A stretch of DNA of 64,000 nucleotides from Acidobacteriota bacterium (GTDB lineage Bacteria; Acidobacteriota; Blastocatellia; Pyrinomonadales; Pyrinomonadaceae). The translations under genes were made by a program, and so were the position numbers. The notes beneath the pieces were generated by a model. It ran no database searches. It had not been told where the DNA came from and was given only the letters and a program-made list of their open reading frames with translations. This document shows, piece after piece, positions 1 through 6,999 of the stretch. The first letter of the stretch is position 1; every line of letters starts with the position of its first letter. The DNA is taken from positions 62,001 to 126,000 of the forward strand of contig JAHBSJ010000006.1 in assembly GCA_019639155.1 (NCBI GenBank), written 5' to 3'.

Positions 1-662
1 CAAATGACCGCTTGCAGGCCGTTATCATTGAAATGATCGCGGAAAAGCTCGAATTCCTTGATCGTCGGCAGGTCTTTCAGATCGACGATCGCTATCGTCG
101 GTGCGGTTTCCGGCTTTCGGCCGAGATATTCTTCATAACAGTCAAGCAAGACCTGCCGCATCTTTGACCGCCCTTCGAGTCCTGAAAAACGATATCTGTC
201 TGCAAAACGCTTCATCACCGGAAGCTGCTTGAAGATCTCGGTCGCAGAATCTGAGAACGCGATACCAGCGGGGCTTTCACCATTCAGCTCAACAAAACTG
301 TACGCATCGTCTGTCAGGAACGAATCGAGCCTTGCGGTCGGCGAAACGTGTGAATAGCCGGGATCTATCTTTATAAGGTCTTTTTCGATCTCAGTAAGGC
401 CGAGTTCATTCAGGATATTGTCATCTACAAGGGCCGCGTCCTTTACCTTCTGCAGAGAACCGAAAACGGTCTCACAGATCGCCGCTACACGGTCCCAATC
501 GGACCGCGTGACGAAATGCGGCCGAAGGTAAGGCGTGAGGCGACGTCCGCCGAAGATCAGTTTTGAGGATTCAAGCTGCTCGTCCAACATCGCGAGGGAC
601 GAACCGGCAAGCTCGGTGTCTGATAACAATTCGTGGTAGTGTTCGACAGCGTCAATCGTCAT
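1..662 (-). CDS. Circularly permuted ATP-grasp / glutathionylspermidine-synthase-like protein (3' end outside window)
   Basis: The reading frame opens at an ATG at 662 and stays open to base 1, so only the N-terminal 220 residues are visible. They align by eye along their length with the complete 450-aa protein at 46836-48188. Shared blocks include ELGLTE, PGY, the RLD-x-FL segment, E-x-N-x-E-x-PAGI and the later AIVD segment. The catalytic ATP-grasp part lies off the edge. The paralogue's C-terminal half looks like an ATP-grasp ligase of the permuted type, which joins a carboxylate to an amine. The substrate is unknown. The gene starts 3 bp after the stop of the 120-aa gene upstream, so the two are probably cotranscribed with the EVE gene. 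Family assignment comes through the paralogue and is an inference. Confidence 0.7.
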   Translation of the reverse strand, partial: MTIDAVEHYHELLSDTELAGSSLAMLDEQLESSKLIFGGRRLTPYLRPHFVTRSDWDRVAAICETVFGSLQKVKDAALVDDNILNELGLTEIEKDLIKIDPGYSHVSPTARLDSFLTDDAYSFVELNGESPAGIAFSDSATEIFKQLPVMKRFADRYRFSGLEGRSKMRQVLLDCYEEYLGRKPETAPTIAIVDLKDLPTIKEFELFRDHFNDNGLQAVI

Positions 663-665
663 ATG

Positions 666-1028
666 TCAGTTGCAGAATAGCTGTTCGGCCGAATCATAGA
701 ATGACAGTATCGAATCATCGGAGCCATTTGCTATCTGTTTTGCTGTCTTATTGAATGGAAATGCCTTATTCCCGTCGCCGAAAACTACGGCAATTCCAAG
801 ATCATCCTGTTCCCAAAAGGCGCCTAGATTGCGGCAAATACACTCTCCAAGAAATGACCCAAATACACTTGCAAGACTGTATCTGGTTTCTTCATCCCAA
901 TTATCACGGTTTCTCTCGATATAGCCGTCTATCCATGCGACCGAATCGCGGTCAAAGCCTAAATCGGCATCTGGGAATGTCTTGATAACCAGTTTGGAAT
1001 TCTCCGCTATCTGTTCAAATATGTCCAT
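666..1028 (-). CDS. Hypothetical 120-aa protein
   Basis: I do not recognise this protein. It is a soluble, acidic 120-aa chain without signal peptide or membrane segment. It has a WIDGYIERNR segment near residue 32, a GSFLGECICRNLG segment near residue 57, and a C-terminal half with FGDGN and FPFNK motifs ending in a DSILSFYD stretch. These look like conserved family features rather than noise. The start abuts the stop of the EVE-domain gene with no gap, and its stop lies 3 bp before the start of the permuted ATP-grasp gene. Translational coupling in a three-gene operon is therefore likely. The compact fold and location could suit an accessory or immunity-type protein, but nothing in the sequence proves that. 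Confidence 0.75.
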   Translation of the reverse strand: MDIFEQIAENSKLVIKTFPDADLGFDRDSVAWIDGYIERNRDNWDEETRYSLASVFGSFLGECICRNLGAFWEQDDLGIAVVFGDGNKAFPFNKTAKQIANGSDDSILSFYDSAEQLFCN

Positions 1029-1436
1029 TTATGCCCCCATGCTCAGGATCTCTTCGAATTCATCTCTTGTTACTGCGATCACCGAAAGCTGCGACTGTTT
1101 TATCAGCCCGAGATTCGCCAATGCTAAATTCGCTTTCATATCGGCTAGGCCGACCGGCTTTTTGAGCTTTTTAGCAGGTGTCAACTCTACTGCGACCCAG
1201 CGATCGTCGTCGGTTGTCGGGTCTTGGAACGCAGTTTTGGTTACTCTCGCGACACCAACGACCTCTTTGCCGATATTCGAGTGATAAAAAAGCACCTTGT
1301 CGCCCTTTTTCATCTCACGCAGATTGTTCCTGGCCTGATAATTTCGCACACCCGTCCAATCCGTCTGCCCCTCAGCCACAAAATCATCCCATGAATACTT
1401 GTCGGGCTCTTGTTTAACCATCCAATAATGAGTCAT
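1029..1436 (-). CDS. EVE domain-containing protein
   Basis: This 135-aa protein is a complete EVE (PUA/ASCH-like) domain of the thymocyte nuclear protein 1 type. It opens with a YWMVKQEPDKYSW block and continues with WTGVRNYQARNNLR, a GDKVLFYHSN block and a GVARV strand. EVE domains form an aromatic cage and are thought to bind modified bases in DNA or RNA. In bacteria they are often single-domain proteins of unknown physiological role. Length and motif order match the family, with no truncation. It is the first gene of a tight minus-strand group with the 120-aa protein and the permuted ATP-grasp protein. The specific ligand cannot be inferred. Confidence 0.93.
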   Translation of the reverse strand: MTHYWMVKQEPDKYSWDDFVAEGQTDWTGVRNYQARNNLREMKKGDKVLFYHSNIGKEVVGVARVTKTAFQDPTTDDDRWVAVELTPAKKLKKPVGLADMKANLALANLGLIKQSQLSVIAVTRDEFEEILSMGA

Positions 1437-1446
1437 AAGTCTCGGA

Positions 1447-1469
1447 GGTCCGGAAAGTCTGGGAAGTCA
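1447..1469 (+). repeat. Left arm of inverted repeat bracketing the four-helix-bundle gene
   Basis: The segment GTCCGGAAAGTCTGGGAAGTC is the near reverse complement of the tandem GACTTCCCA array at 1901-1943, on the other side of the four-helix-bundle gene. It carries about two degenerate copies of the 9-bp unit in the opposite orientation. Seen directly in sequence; function unknown. Confidence 0.7.
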
Positions 1470-1493
1470 GTTCGATCCAGACAGTTGCAGGCA

Positions 1494-1856
1494 TCATTTC
1501 CGCAAATGCGAAGACAGACTAAACACCATCCGACCAATTTCGTCTAGTTTCTCGTAGATATTATCAAAATCCGCTTGTTCGATATATCTGAGGTCGAGTG
1601 CCAAATAAAGATGCGATTTAGTTTCAGCCACTGATCCAAGCACGATGTTCAGAAAATTGGCAAAATCTTTATCCGTTCTCCTGCCTTGGCCCTCAGCTAT
1701 ATTCGCCATGATCGACGTTGACGAACGTCTGATCTGGCTTCTGAGATCAAAATCCTTTGCAAATTCATTCTTGCGACATAGATCGTAAACTTCCACCGCT
1801 AAGACCCGTGTTTTCTGCCACGCCTGAATGTCCTCAAACCGCTTGAAAGTCGCCAT
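1494..1856 (-). CDS. Four helix bundle protein (23S rRNA-intervening-sequence / S23 family)
   Basis: The 120-aa protein has the family signature: an N-terminal FEDIQAWQKTR-like helix, the FDLRSQIRRSSTSIMANIAEG block at about residues 36-56, a GRRTDKDFANFL segment, then the SVAETKSHLYLALDL helix. The family was first found inside intervening sequences of 23S rRNA genes, and members form pentameric four-helix bundles related to the Avd protein of diversity-generating retroelements. Here it is a free-standing gene between single-copy neighbours. It is flanked by inverted arrays of a 9-bp repeat, which suggests it moved or copied itself as a small cassette. Biochemical role unknown. Confidence 0.92.
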   Translation of the reverse strand: MATFKRFEDIQAWQKTRVLAVEVYDLCRKNEFAKDFDLRSQIRRSSTSIMANIAEGQGRRTDKDFANFLNIVLGSVAETKSHLYLALDLRYIEQADFDNIYEKLDEIGRMVFSLSSHLRK

Positions 1857-1900
1857 TTCTGAATAGCTCCGTGCGTTCTAAAATGATCAGATCGAAAAAC

Positions 1901-1943
1901 GACTTCCAAGACTTCCCAGACTTCCCAGACTTCCCGGACTGAC
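1901..1943 (+). repeat. Tandem 9-bp repeat GACTTCCCA, right arm of inverted repeat
   Basis: Four consecutive copies of a 9-bp unit begin at 1901, 1910, 1919 and 1928 (variants GACTTCCAA, GACTTCCCA, GACTTCCCA, GACTTCCCG), followed by a partial copy. The array ends at the stop codon of the 194-aa gene. Reverse-complement copies occur at 1447-1469, so the array forms inverted repeats around the four-helix-bundle gene. Confidence 0.85.
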
Positions 1944-2527
1944 TACTTCTTCGCCGCTGCCGCCTTTTTATTCAGCCATCTTGCCCAGCGTTCAAGGACG
2001 GGGCGGAAAGGTTTGAACAGTTTTGCACGCATGCTTCCTTCGGCTTGTTTTTCGCCCCAGGCTTTTAAGTTTTTCTCAGCGTACTGCCGTATTTGGGGTT
2101 CGAGTCCTGTCTTTTTCACCGAATGCCGAAGCGTCAAATAATAATGCTGTCCGACGAGCGAAAACAGCAATCCCGCGAGGTTTCCTTTGAAACCGCTTTT
2201 CGCCATCCAACGTTTGAAGAATCCCTCCGTCGGCTGCAGCAGAGCACCCGCCGATATCTCGAACCACGGCGGCTGATTCTGCACACGCGGATGATAAAGC
2301 CCCGGCAGATCGCCTTTCATCGGCATATCAATGTTCTTTAGCCGCGGGTCATTTATAAAATCGACGATCTTTACGCGGTCGATGCCGCGGGTCTGTTCGA
2401 CCGGCAGAAAATCGAGCACCTTAAAGATGGTCGATTCGTAATCTTTCGGGAGGTCGATCGACGCTGCGTTGTCGATCTTTACTTTTGCCTGTTTCGCCGA
2501 CTTCTGTCCGGCGGTTTGTATAGCCAT
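1943..2527 (-). CDS. Hypothetical 194-aa protein
   Basis: No family is recognised. The protein begins with a basic, low-complexity stretch rich in K, A and Q, followed by a folded region with an LPVEQTRGIDRVKIVDFI segment (about residues 41-58). A tryptophan- and proline-containing PPWFEISAG motif lies near residue 86. The C-terminal third is very basic and helical, with LERWARWLNKK at its end. There is no signal peptide, although a LAGLLFSLVGQHYYL stretch near 118 is hydrophobic enough to be an amphipathic or buried helix. The gene stands alone, divergent from lpxC, and its stop codon overlaps the 9-mer repeat array. A nucleic-acid-binding role would fit the charge but is speculation. Confidence 0.75.
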   Translation of the reverse strand: MAIQTAGQKSAKQAKVKIDNAASIDLPKDYESTIFKVLDFLPVEQTRGIDRVKIVDFINDPRLKNIDMPMKGDLPGLYHPRVQNQPPWFEISAGALLQPTEGFFKRWMAKSGFKGNLAGLLFSLVGQHYYLTLRHSVKKTGLEPQIRQYAEKNLKAWGEKQAEGSMRAKLFKPFRPVLERWARWLNKKAAAAKK

Positions 2528-2711
2528 AATTCCTCGTCAATTGTAAATGGTGAATCGCAAATAGTAAATCGGGTCGGCGATTGTGGCGTTGGCGCGACAG
2601 AATGCGGATCTCGCCACAGACAAACGGCCATTCACCGCGATATTTACGCCATTTTCAACGCAAACTCGCACGGCACGCGTTTTGCCACGTGAATTTGCAG
2701 AATTGTTCGTT

Positions 2712-3575
2712 ATGAATCAAACAACTCTCGCGAGATCGATCGAAGTTTCCGGCGTCGGGCTGCATACCGGGGCCGAAGTATCGCTGCGGCTGCGGCCGGC
2801 GCCTGAGAATACGGGCTACATATTCGTCCGCACGGACCTTGATAATTTCGAGATACCGGCGTCGGTCGAATACATCTCGCATTGTTCTTACGCGACGACG
2901 CTGCTGCGGAAAGGCGTGGTGATCTCGACGTGCGAACATCTGCTTTCGGCGCTCAGAGGCAGCGGCGTGGACAATTGTTTCATCGATCTGGACAACATCG
3001 AGGTGCCGATACTCGACGGTTCGAGCGAAGATTGGGTCGAACTGATCGCAAACGCCGGCATCACGGAGCAGAATGCGCGGCGGCGGCGGCTTCGCGTAAA
3101 AGAACGCGTCGAGATCGAGCAGGGCGACCGCCGCATGTCGATAGAACCGTCGGAAAAATTCGAGATAGACTGCACGATCGACTTTCCGCATCCTTTTATC
3201 AACAAACAACGCCTGGTTTACACGGAAAACAACGGCGATTCCCCGACTCTCCACTCGCCTTACGGCCGCGAGATCGCGTCGGCGCGGACGTTCGGGTTTA
3301 CTCACGAGATCGATATGCTGAGAAAGGCAAACCTCGCTCTCGGCGGCTCTTTGGACAACGCGATCGTGCTGACCGACGAAGGCATGCTCAACGAAACTCC
3401 TCTGCGAACGCCCGACGAATTCGTCCGTCACAAAATACTCGACATCATCGGCGACGTTGCTCTCGTCGGAATGCCGGTGATCGGCCGCATAACGGCTCAC
3501 AAATCCGGCCACGCGGTCCACGCCGCCCTTATGTCCAAACTGTTAAAGACCGAATCCGCCTGGGAGATTGTTTAA
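2712..3575 (+). CDS. lpxC: UDP-3-O-acyl-N-acetylglucosamine deacetylase
   Basis: LpxC is the zinc deacetylase of the first committed step of lipid A synthesis, acting in the cytoplasm. The 287-aa protein has the two family domains. Expected motifs are present: SGVGLHTG near residue 13, the zinc ligand in TCEHLLSAL (H76), the C-terminal RHKILDIIGD block with the other zinc ligands, and a catalytic-type HKSGH near the end. The frame is open upstream to 2583, but the ATG at 2712 gives the canonical N-terminus (TTLARSIEVSGVGLHTG), and the upstream extension has no family character. It is monocistronic here, followed by a repeat-rich gene-free stretch. Its presence indicates an LPS-bearing outer membrane. 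Confidence 0.96.
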   Translation: MNQTTLARSIEVSGVGLHTGAEVSLRLRPAPENTGYIFVRTDLDNFEIPASVEYISHCSYATTLLRKGVVISTCEHLLSALRGSGVDNCFIDLDNIEVPILDGSSEDWVELIANAGITEQNARRRRLRVKERVEIEQGDRRMSIEPSEKFEIDCTIDFPHPFINKQRLVYTENNGDSPTLHSPYGREIASARTFGFTHEIDMLRKANLALGGSLDNAIVLTDEGMLNETPLRTPDEFVRHKILDIIGDVALVGMPVIGRITAHKSGHAVHAALMSKLLKTESAWEIV

Positions 3576-3623
3576 CTCTCGTTTGCGTTGATTTTTGTCG
3601 TTGAAGGCGACGCACATGTATAG

Positions 3624-3800
3624 CCTAGGGTAACACCCTAGGTTAGGTACGCATCATATTCTGGCGTCGCTGAAAGCGACGCACATCGACGGTGGTGTTG
3701 CTCGCTTACAGCGAGCGGTGGATCGTTGGGCGGTGTTCCCAGGGATGCACTCGCTTTGCTCGCTTTCCCTAGGCTATGACGGTTGGTCGCCGTTGGCGAC
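3624..3800. repeat. Cluster of REP-like hairpins downstream of lpxC
   Basis: Several short perfect hairpins lie close together: CCTAGGGT-AAC-ACCCTAGG (3624-3642), GCGTCGCT-GAA-AGCGACGC (3664-3682), GCTCGCT-TAC-AGCGAGC (3700-3716) and GTCGCC-GTT-GGCGAC (3786-3800). Such GC-rich palindromes with tiny loops are typical of REP elements mobilised by REP-associated transposases, and a remnant of one lies alongside. No protein-coding potential is evident between 3576 and 4307. Confidence 0.75.
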
Positions 3801-3809
3801 GGGGAGAAG

Positions 3810-3990
3810 GTTTCGGCGATGATCTGAATGTGGTCGTGCATCAGCACGCAGGAAAAGTCACAAACACTGCCGAACGCCGAGGAGCCTGAGCAGCGATCTG
3901 TGCCAATTTGGGGGTGCGAAAAATAGGTAAACGGCCGTGAGTGACCGAGGTCAGATAGTATGCGGGCGTTGTTCTTGATATTTGGAACAT
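3810..3990 (-). pseudogene. REP-associated (RAYT/Y1, IS200-like) transposase remnant, frameshifted
   Basis: Reading the minus strand from an ATG at 3990 gives an RTTPAYYLTSVTHGRLPIF start. This matches the N-terminus of REP-associated Y1 transposases (strand 1, YY-[LF]-T). It continues through a LAQIAAQA helix to FVTFPAC, where the frame stops at about 3841. Shifting by one base continues into VLMHDHIQIIAE, the counterpart of the family's catalytic V-[LM]-M-P-[DN]-H-[IV]-H block. The proline is replaced by H and the second histidine by Q, so the HUH-type metal site is lost. Everything downstream of this point, including the catalytic tyrosine, is missing and replaced by REP palindromes. It is a dead, truncated copy of about 60 codons. 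Family assignment is by motif recognition. Confidence 0.7.
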
Positions 3991-4160
3991 CAAGAACGGC
4001 GGCGCAGCAGCAAAGTTTAGGGGACGATCATCGGAAAAGCATAGCTTTTCCGCAAATAGAGCGGCAAAGCCGCCATAGGCAGATTCTATCATTGCTTAGC
4101 TTCGCCGCATCTCGAGCGGCAGAGCAGTAATTTGGTGATTCTATCTCTGCTGCCTAACTG
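3971..4160. repeat. REP-like hairpins around the transposase remnant start
   Basis: Perfect inverted repeats: GTTCTTGAT / ATCAAGAAC (3971-3979 with 3989-3997), CGGAAAAGC-ATA-GCTTTTCCG (4032-4052) and GCGGC-AAA-GCCGC (4061-4073). From 4074 to about 4160 follow degenerate copies of the same motif family, in which a 'GATTCTATC' string recurs at 4082 and 4138. The rest of the gap to 4307 shows no gene or clear signal apart from a possible weak promoter before the VWA gene. Confidence 0.65.
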
Positions 4161-4307
4161 AGTTTAGCGCCTAATCAAGTTGCAAAGCCGCAGCAATTGC
4201 TTCGGCCACCCGATACCGCTCGTCGTGCTTACTGGCATGAACCGTCGGTGTTGATGCCGATTGCGACGATCCTCAGGTACAATTGACACGTCTGATAGAC
4301 TTAAATC

Positions 4308-5267
4308 ATGTATCGACATCTTTTCGTGGCGGTGTTTCTGCTTGCGGCGGTTGTTTCGGTAACCGCTCAGAGGTCGGGACCGAAAAGCGACAAGGTCGCC
4401 GTGCGTGTGAATCTGATTGTCTTGGACGAGAATAGTGAGCATGTGCCGGGAATAAAGGCATCCGACATCACGTTGACCGAAAATGATGTTGCGCAACCGG
4501 TAACCTCGATCAGGCAGTTCGCATCAGGTGTTGATATCGCCTTGGTTATAGACAATTCCGGCTCAGTACGCCGTAGGATGGGCGAGTTCGAGAAGATCGG
4601 GAAACGACTGGTTGCCGACATGATGCCCGGCGATATGATGCAGATAATTCGGTTTGTGACATCAGACCAGATCGAAATCATTGCTGAATGGACAGACGAC
4701 CCAGCATCTTTACGAGAAGCTCTAGAACTCTTATTCGTAGAAGGCGGCCAAACCGCCGTCTATGACGCGATCTACCTGGCAGCTGAGAATCTGATCGAAC
4801 GCAACAAGAACCGACCCGATCGTAAACAGGCGATAATCCTTCTTTCCGATGGCGAAGATCGTTACAGTTTTCATACCGAGAAACAGCTCTTCAACCTTTT
4901 ATCCGGCAATCAAGTACCGGTTTTCACCATCGCTTTTACTAAAGACCTTCCAAGATGGGATTTCAATTCCCCTAATTCGCGGAAAACTGTGGGTGAAGTT
5001 ACACGGTTCGTGGATCGACTGGCTTTTGTTTCCGGCGGCACGTCCTACCTTGTTAATGAAAGATCTAACGACGAGCAACTTCGTGATTTTGCGAATGAAA
5101 TTCTCTCAAATATGCGTTCCCAATACGTCGTAACCTATCAAGCGGATACGACAAAAAAGACTAAAAGCGTGCGAAAACTTGCCGCCACCGTCGCCGACGG
5201 CCCCGACGGAGAAAAACGCCGGGCAGTAATCCGCAACACGATCGTTATCGCTCTTCCAAAGAAATAG
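4308..5267 (+). CDS. Secreted VWA domain protein (VWFA-related, acidobacterial type)
   Basis: The 319-aa protein starts with a cleavable signal peptide (hydrophobic residues 6-18, VTAQ cleavage region). A short beta-rich segment of the type that precedes VWA domains in Acidobacteriota follows (VNLIVLDENSEHVPGI). A VWA fold then starts with an intact MIDAS DxSxS motif (D82, S84, S86). Later blocks EGGQTAVYDAIYLAAEN and LLSDGEDRYS are shared almost word for word with the protein at 12716-13801. VWA domains bind metal ions and mediate protein-protein contact, and this one should act in the periplasm or outside. It is monocistronic and convergent with the 6-phosphogluconate dehydrogenase gene. 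Substrate or partner unknown. Confidence 0.88.
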   Translation: MYRHLFVAVFLLAAVVSVTAQRSGPKSDKVAVRVNLIVLDENSEHVPGIKASDITLTENDVAQPVTSIRQFASGVDIALVIDNSGSVRRRMGEFEKIGKRLVADMMPGDMMQIIRFVTSDQIEIIAEWTDDPASLREALELLFVEGGQTAVYDAIYLAAENLIERNKNRPDRKQAIILLSDGEDRYSFHTEKQLFNLLSGNQVPVFTIAFTKDLPRWDFNSPNSRKTVGEVTRFVDRLAFVSGGTSYLVNERSNDEQLRDFANEILSNMRSQYVVTYQADTTKKTKSVRKLAATVADGPDGEKRRAVIRNTIVIALPKK

Positions 5268-5296
5268 AAAGGAAAATAGACCTCCGCAGTTTCTCC

Positions 5297-6706
5297 CTAC
5301 GAATCCCAATCTTCGGTGTGGAAGGTGCCTTCTTTATCGATCCGTTGGTAAGTGTGGGCTCCGAAGTGGTCGCGTTGGGCTTGGATGAGGTTCGCGGGGA
5401 GCGTGGCGGAGCGAAATGCGTCGAAATATGCGAGTGCGGACGACATGCAGGCGGACGGGACGGCGTTCTCGTTGAAAGAGATGACTGCCTTTCGCAGCGA
5501 GCGGCTGCGTGAGAGCAAAATGGCGGCGAAACGGTCGTCGAGCAGCAATGTGTCGATGCCGGGGTTTGCGGCGTAGGCTTCGCGGATGGTCTCGAGCAGC
5601 CGCGAGCGTATGATGCAGCCGCCGCGCCATATTTTTGCGATCTCGACCATGTCCAGGCCGTAATTTCGTTCGGCGGATGCCGCCTGCAGCATCGACATTC
5701 CCTGCACGTAGGTCATCACAAATGCCGCGTAAAGCGCGTCTTTCAGCTCGTTTATCGACGTCCGCGAACGGCTGAGGTCGGCTGTGGCGTGGATGTCGTC
5801 GTATCGTGCCGATATCTGGTGACGAAGCTCTCTGCGTGCGGAGACCTGCCGCATCGTTACCGCACTGTCTATCGTCGGCACAGGCACGCCGAGGTCCATC
5901 GCCGCCTGCGACGTCCATTTGCCCGTGCCCTTTTGCCCCGCGGTGTCGAGTATCAGTTCGACAAGCGGACGGGCTGTTTCGGCGTCGATCTTTTTGAGCA
6001 CGATCGACGTTATTTCGATCAAAAAGGACGATAATTCGCCGCCGTTCCATTCGCCGAACGTGCGGTGCAGCTCGGTATTCTGCATCCTCAACACCCGACG
6101 CATGTAATCGTAAGTTTCCGCGATCAGCTGCATCATGCCGTACTCGATGCCGTTGTGGACCATCTTGACAAAATGCCCGGCCGAACCGCTGCCGACGTGT
6201 GCCGCACACGGCTCGCCGTTCACCTTTGCCGACGCGGCCTCGAATATCGGGCGGACGCGTTCGTAAACGTCCGCAGAACCGCCGATCATGATCGACGCAC
6301 CGCGGCGGGCGCCTTCTTCACCGCCGGAGACGCCGACGCCGAGGAACTCGAAACCGCGTTCATTCAGGAGCATTTCGCGGCGTTCGGTGTCGAGATAGAA
6401 AGAATTGCCGCCGTCGATCACCAGATCGCCCGGCGACAGATGCGGCAGAAGGTCGTTTATCACGCTGTCAACGATCGGCCCGGCCGGCACGAGCAACATA
6501 ATGCTGCGCGGCGCGGCGAGCTTGGACACGAATTCAGCAAGGTCGTTCGCAGTATCTATCGGCAGACCGTCGGCTTCAGAATGCAAAATGCCGCGTTTCG
6601 CCGCGTCGATATCGAAACCAACCGACGTGAAGCCCTGCTCGGCGACGTTCAGGAGAAAATTGCGGCCCATCGTGCCGAGACCGATCATTCCAAATTGCGA
6701 TGTCAT
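5297..6706 (-). CDS. gnd: 6-phosphogluconate dehydrogenase, NADP-dependent, decarboxylating
   Basis: This 469-aa enzyme oxidatively decarboxylates 6-phosphogluconate to ribulose 5-phosphate in the pentose phosphate pathway. The full dimeric-type length is present: Rossmann motif GLGTMG at residues 8-13, the substrate-binding GVSGGEEGARRGAS block near 128, the catalytic lysine region HFVKMVHNGIEYG near 183, and the GTGKWTSQAAMDLGVPVP block near 258. The C-terminal tail (YQRIDKEGTFHTEDW) that reaches into the partner subunit is also intact. The gene is alone on the minus strand. Its upstream region is a repeat-rich gap rather than an operon partner. No oddities in the coding sequence. Confidence 0.97.
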   Translation of the reverse strand: MTSQFGMIGLGTMGRNFLLNVAEQGFTSVGFDIDAAKRGILHSEADGLPIDTANDLAEFVSKLAAPRSIMLLVPAGPIVDSVINDLLPHLSPGDLVIDGGNSFYLDTERREMLLNERGFEFLGVGVSGGEEGARRGASIMIGGSADVYERVRPIFEAASAKVNGEPCAAHVGSGSAGHFVKMVHNGIEYGMMQLIAETYDYMRRVLRMQNTELHRTFGEWNGGELSSFLIEITSIVLKKIDAETARPLVELILDTAGQKGTGKWTSQAAMDLGVPVPTIDSAVTMRQVSARRELRHQISARYDDIHATADLSRSRTSINELKDALYAAFVMTYVQGMSMLQAASAERNYGLDMVEIAKIWRGGCIIRSRLLETIREAYAANPGIDTLLLDDRFAAILLSRSRSLRKAVISFNENAVPSACMSSALAYFDAFRSATLPANLIQAQRDHFGAHTYQRIDKEGTFHTEDWDS

Positions 6707-6738
6707 GGGTTTGATTATGCCACAGCGGAAAAAAAAGA

Positions 6739-6973
6739 TTCACCACAGAGAACACAGAGGACACAGAGAGGAGAGAATGTGAAAGTGTGAAAAAGTGAAA
6801 AGGAATGGCGAACAAACGATCTGTACTAAGAGTGATCGTTGACGCCCTTCTCCCGGAAGCCTACTCTCGAACCGTTCGAAGTTTGTATTTACTGCTTTGA
6901 ATCTTTTTTTCATTTCCACTTTTTCACTTTTTGTCCTTTTCCTCCGTGCCATCCATGTCCTCTGTGGTGAATT
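6739..6973. repeat. Inverted CACAGAG-type intergenic repeat element
   Basis: The arms are TTCACCACAGAG followed by further ACACAGAGG units at 6739-6770, and at 6941-6973 the reverse complement, whose arm also reads TTCACCACAGAG. Inside these lies a second inverted pair (GTGAAAAAGTGAAAAGG near 6786, and its near complement at about 6916-6935). The structure could be a small non-autonomous mobile element or a recombined pair of dispersed repeats. It fills the gap between gnd and the downstream dehydratase and carries no gene. Confidence 0.6.
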
Positions 6974-6999
6974 CTTCGGTCTGTGTTAAATTCTTTTCG

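Noticed and set aside
1901-1943. CRISPR-like array
   Set aside because: The units are 9-bp direct tandem copies with no spacers; there are no cas genes.
2655-3521. A 288-aa open frame on the minus strand opposite lpxC
   Set aside because: It lies entirely within lpxC, is arginine/aspartate-rich without motifs, and the plus-strand gene has clear LpxC motifs.
3841-4092. An 83-aa frame reading as a possible complete gene
   Set aside because: Its second half is the N-terminus of a RAYT-type transposase that is frameshifted, and the first part is REP-repeat sequence; called as a pseudogene instead.
5334-6209. A 291-aa arginine-rich frame within gnd
   Set aside because: Same strand but another frame of the intact 6-phosphogluconate dehydrogenase; no motif.
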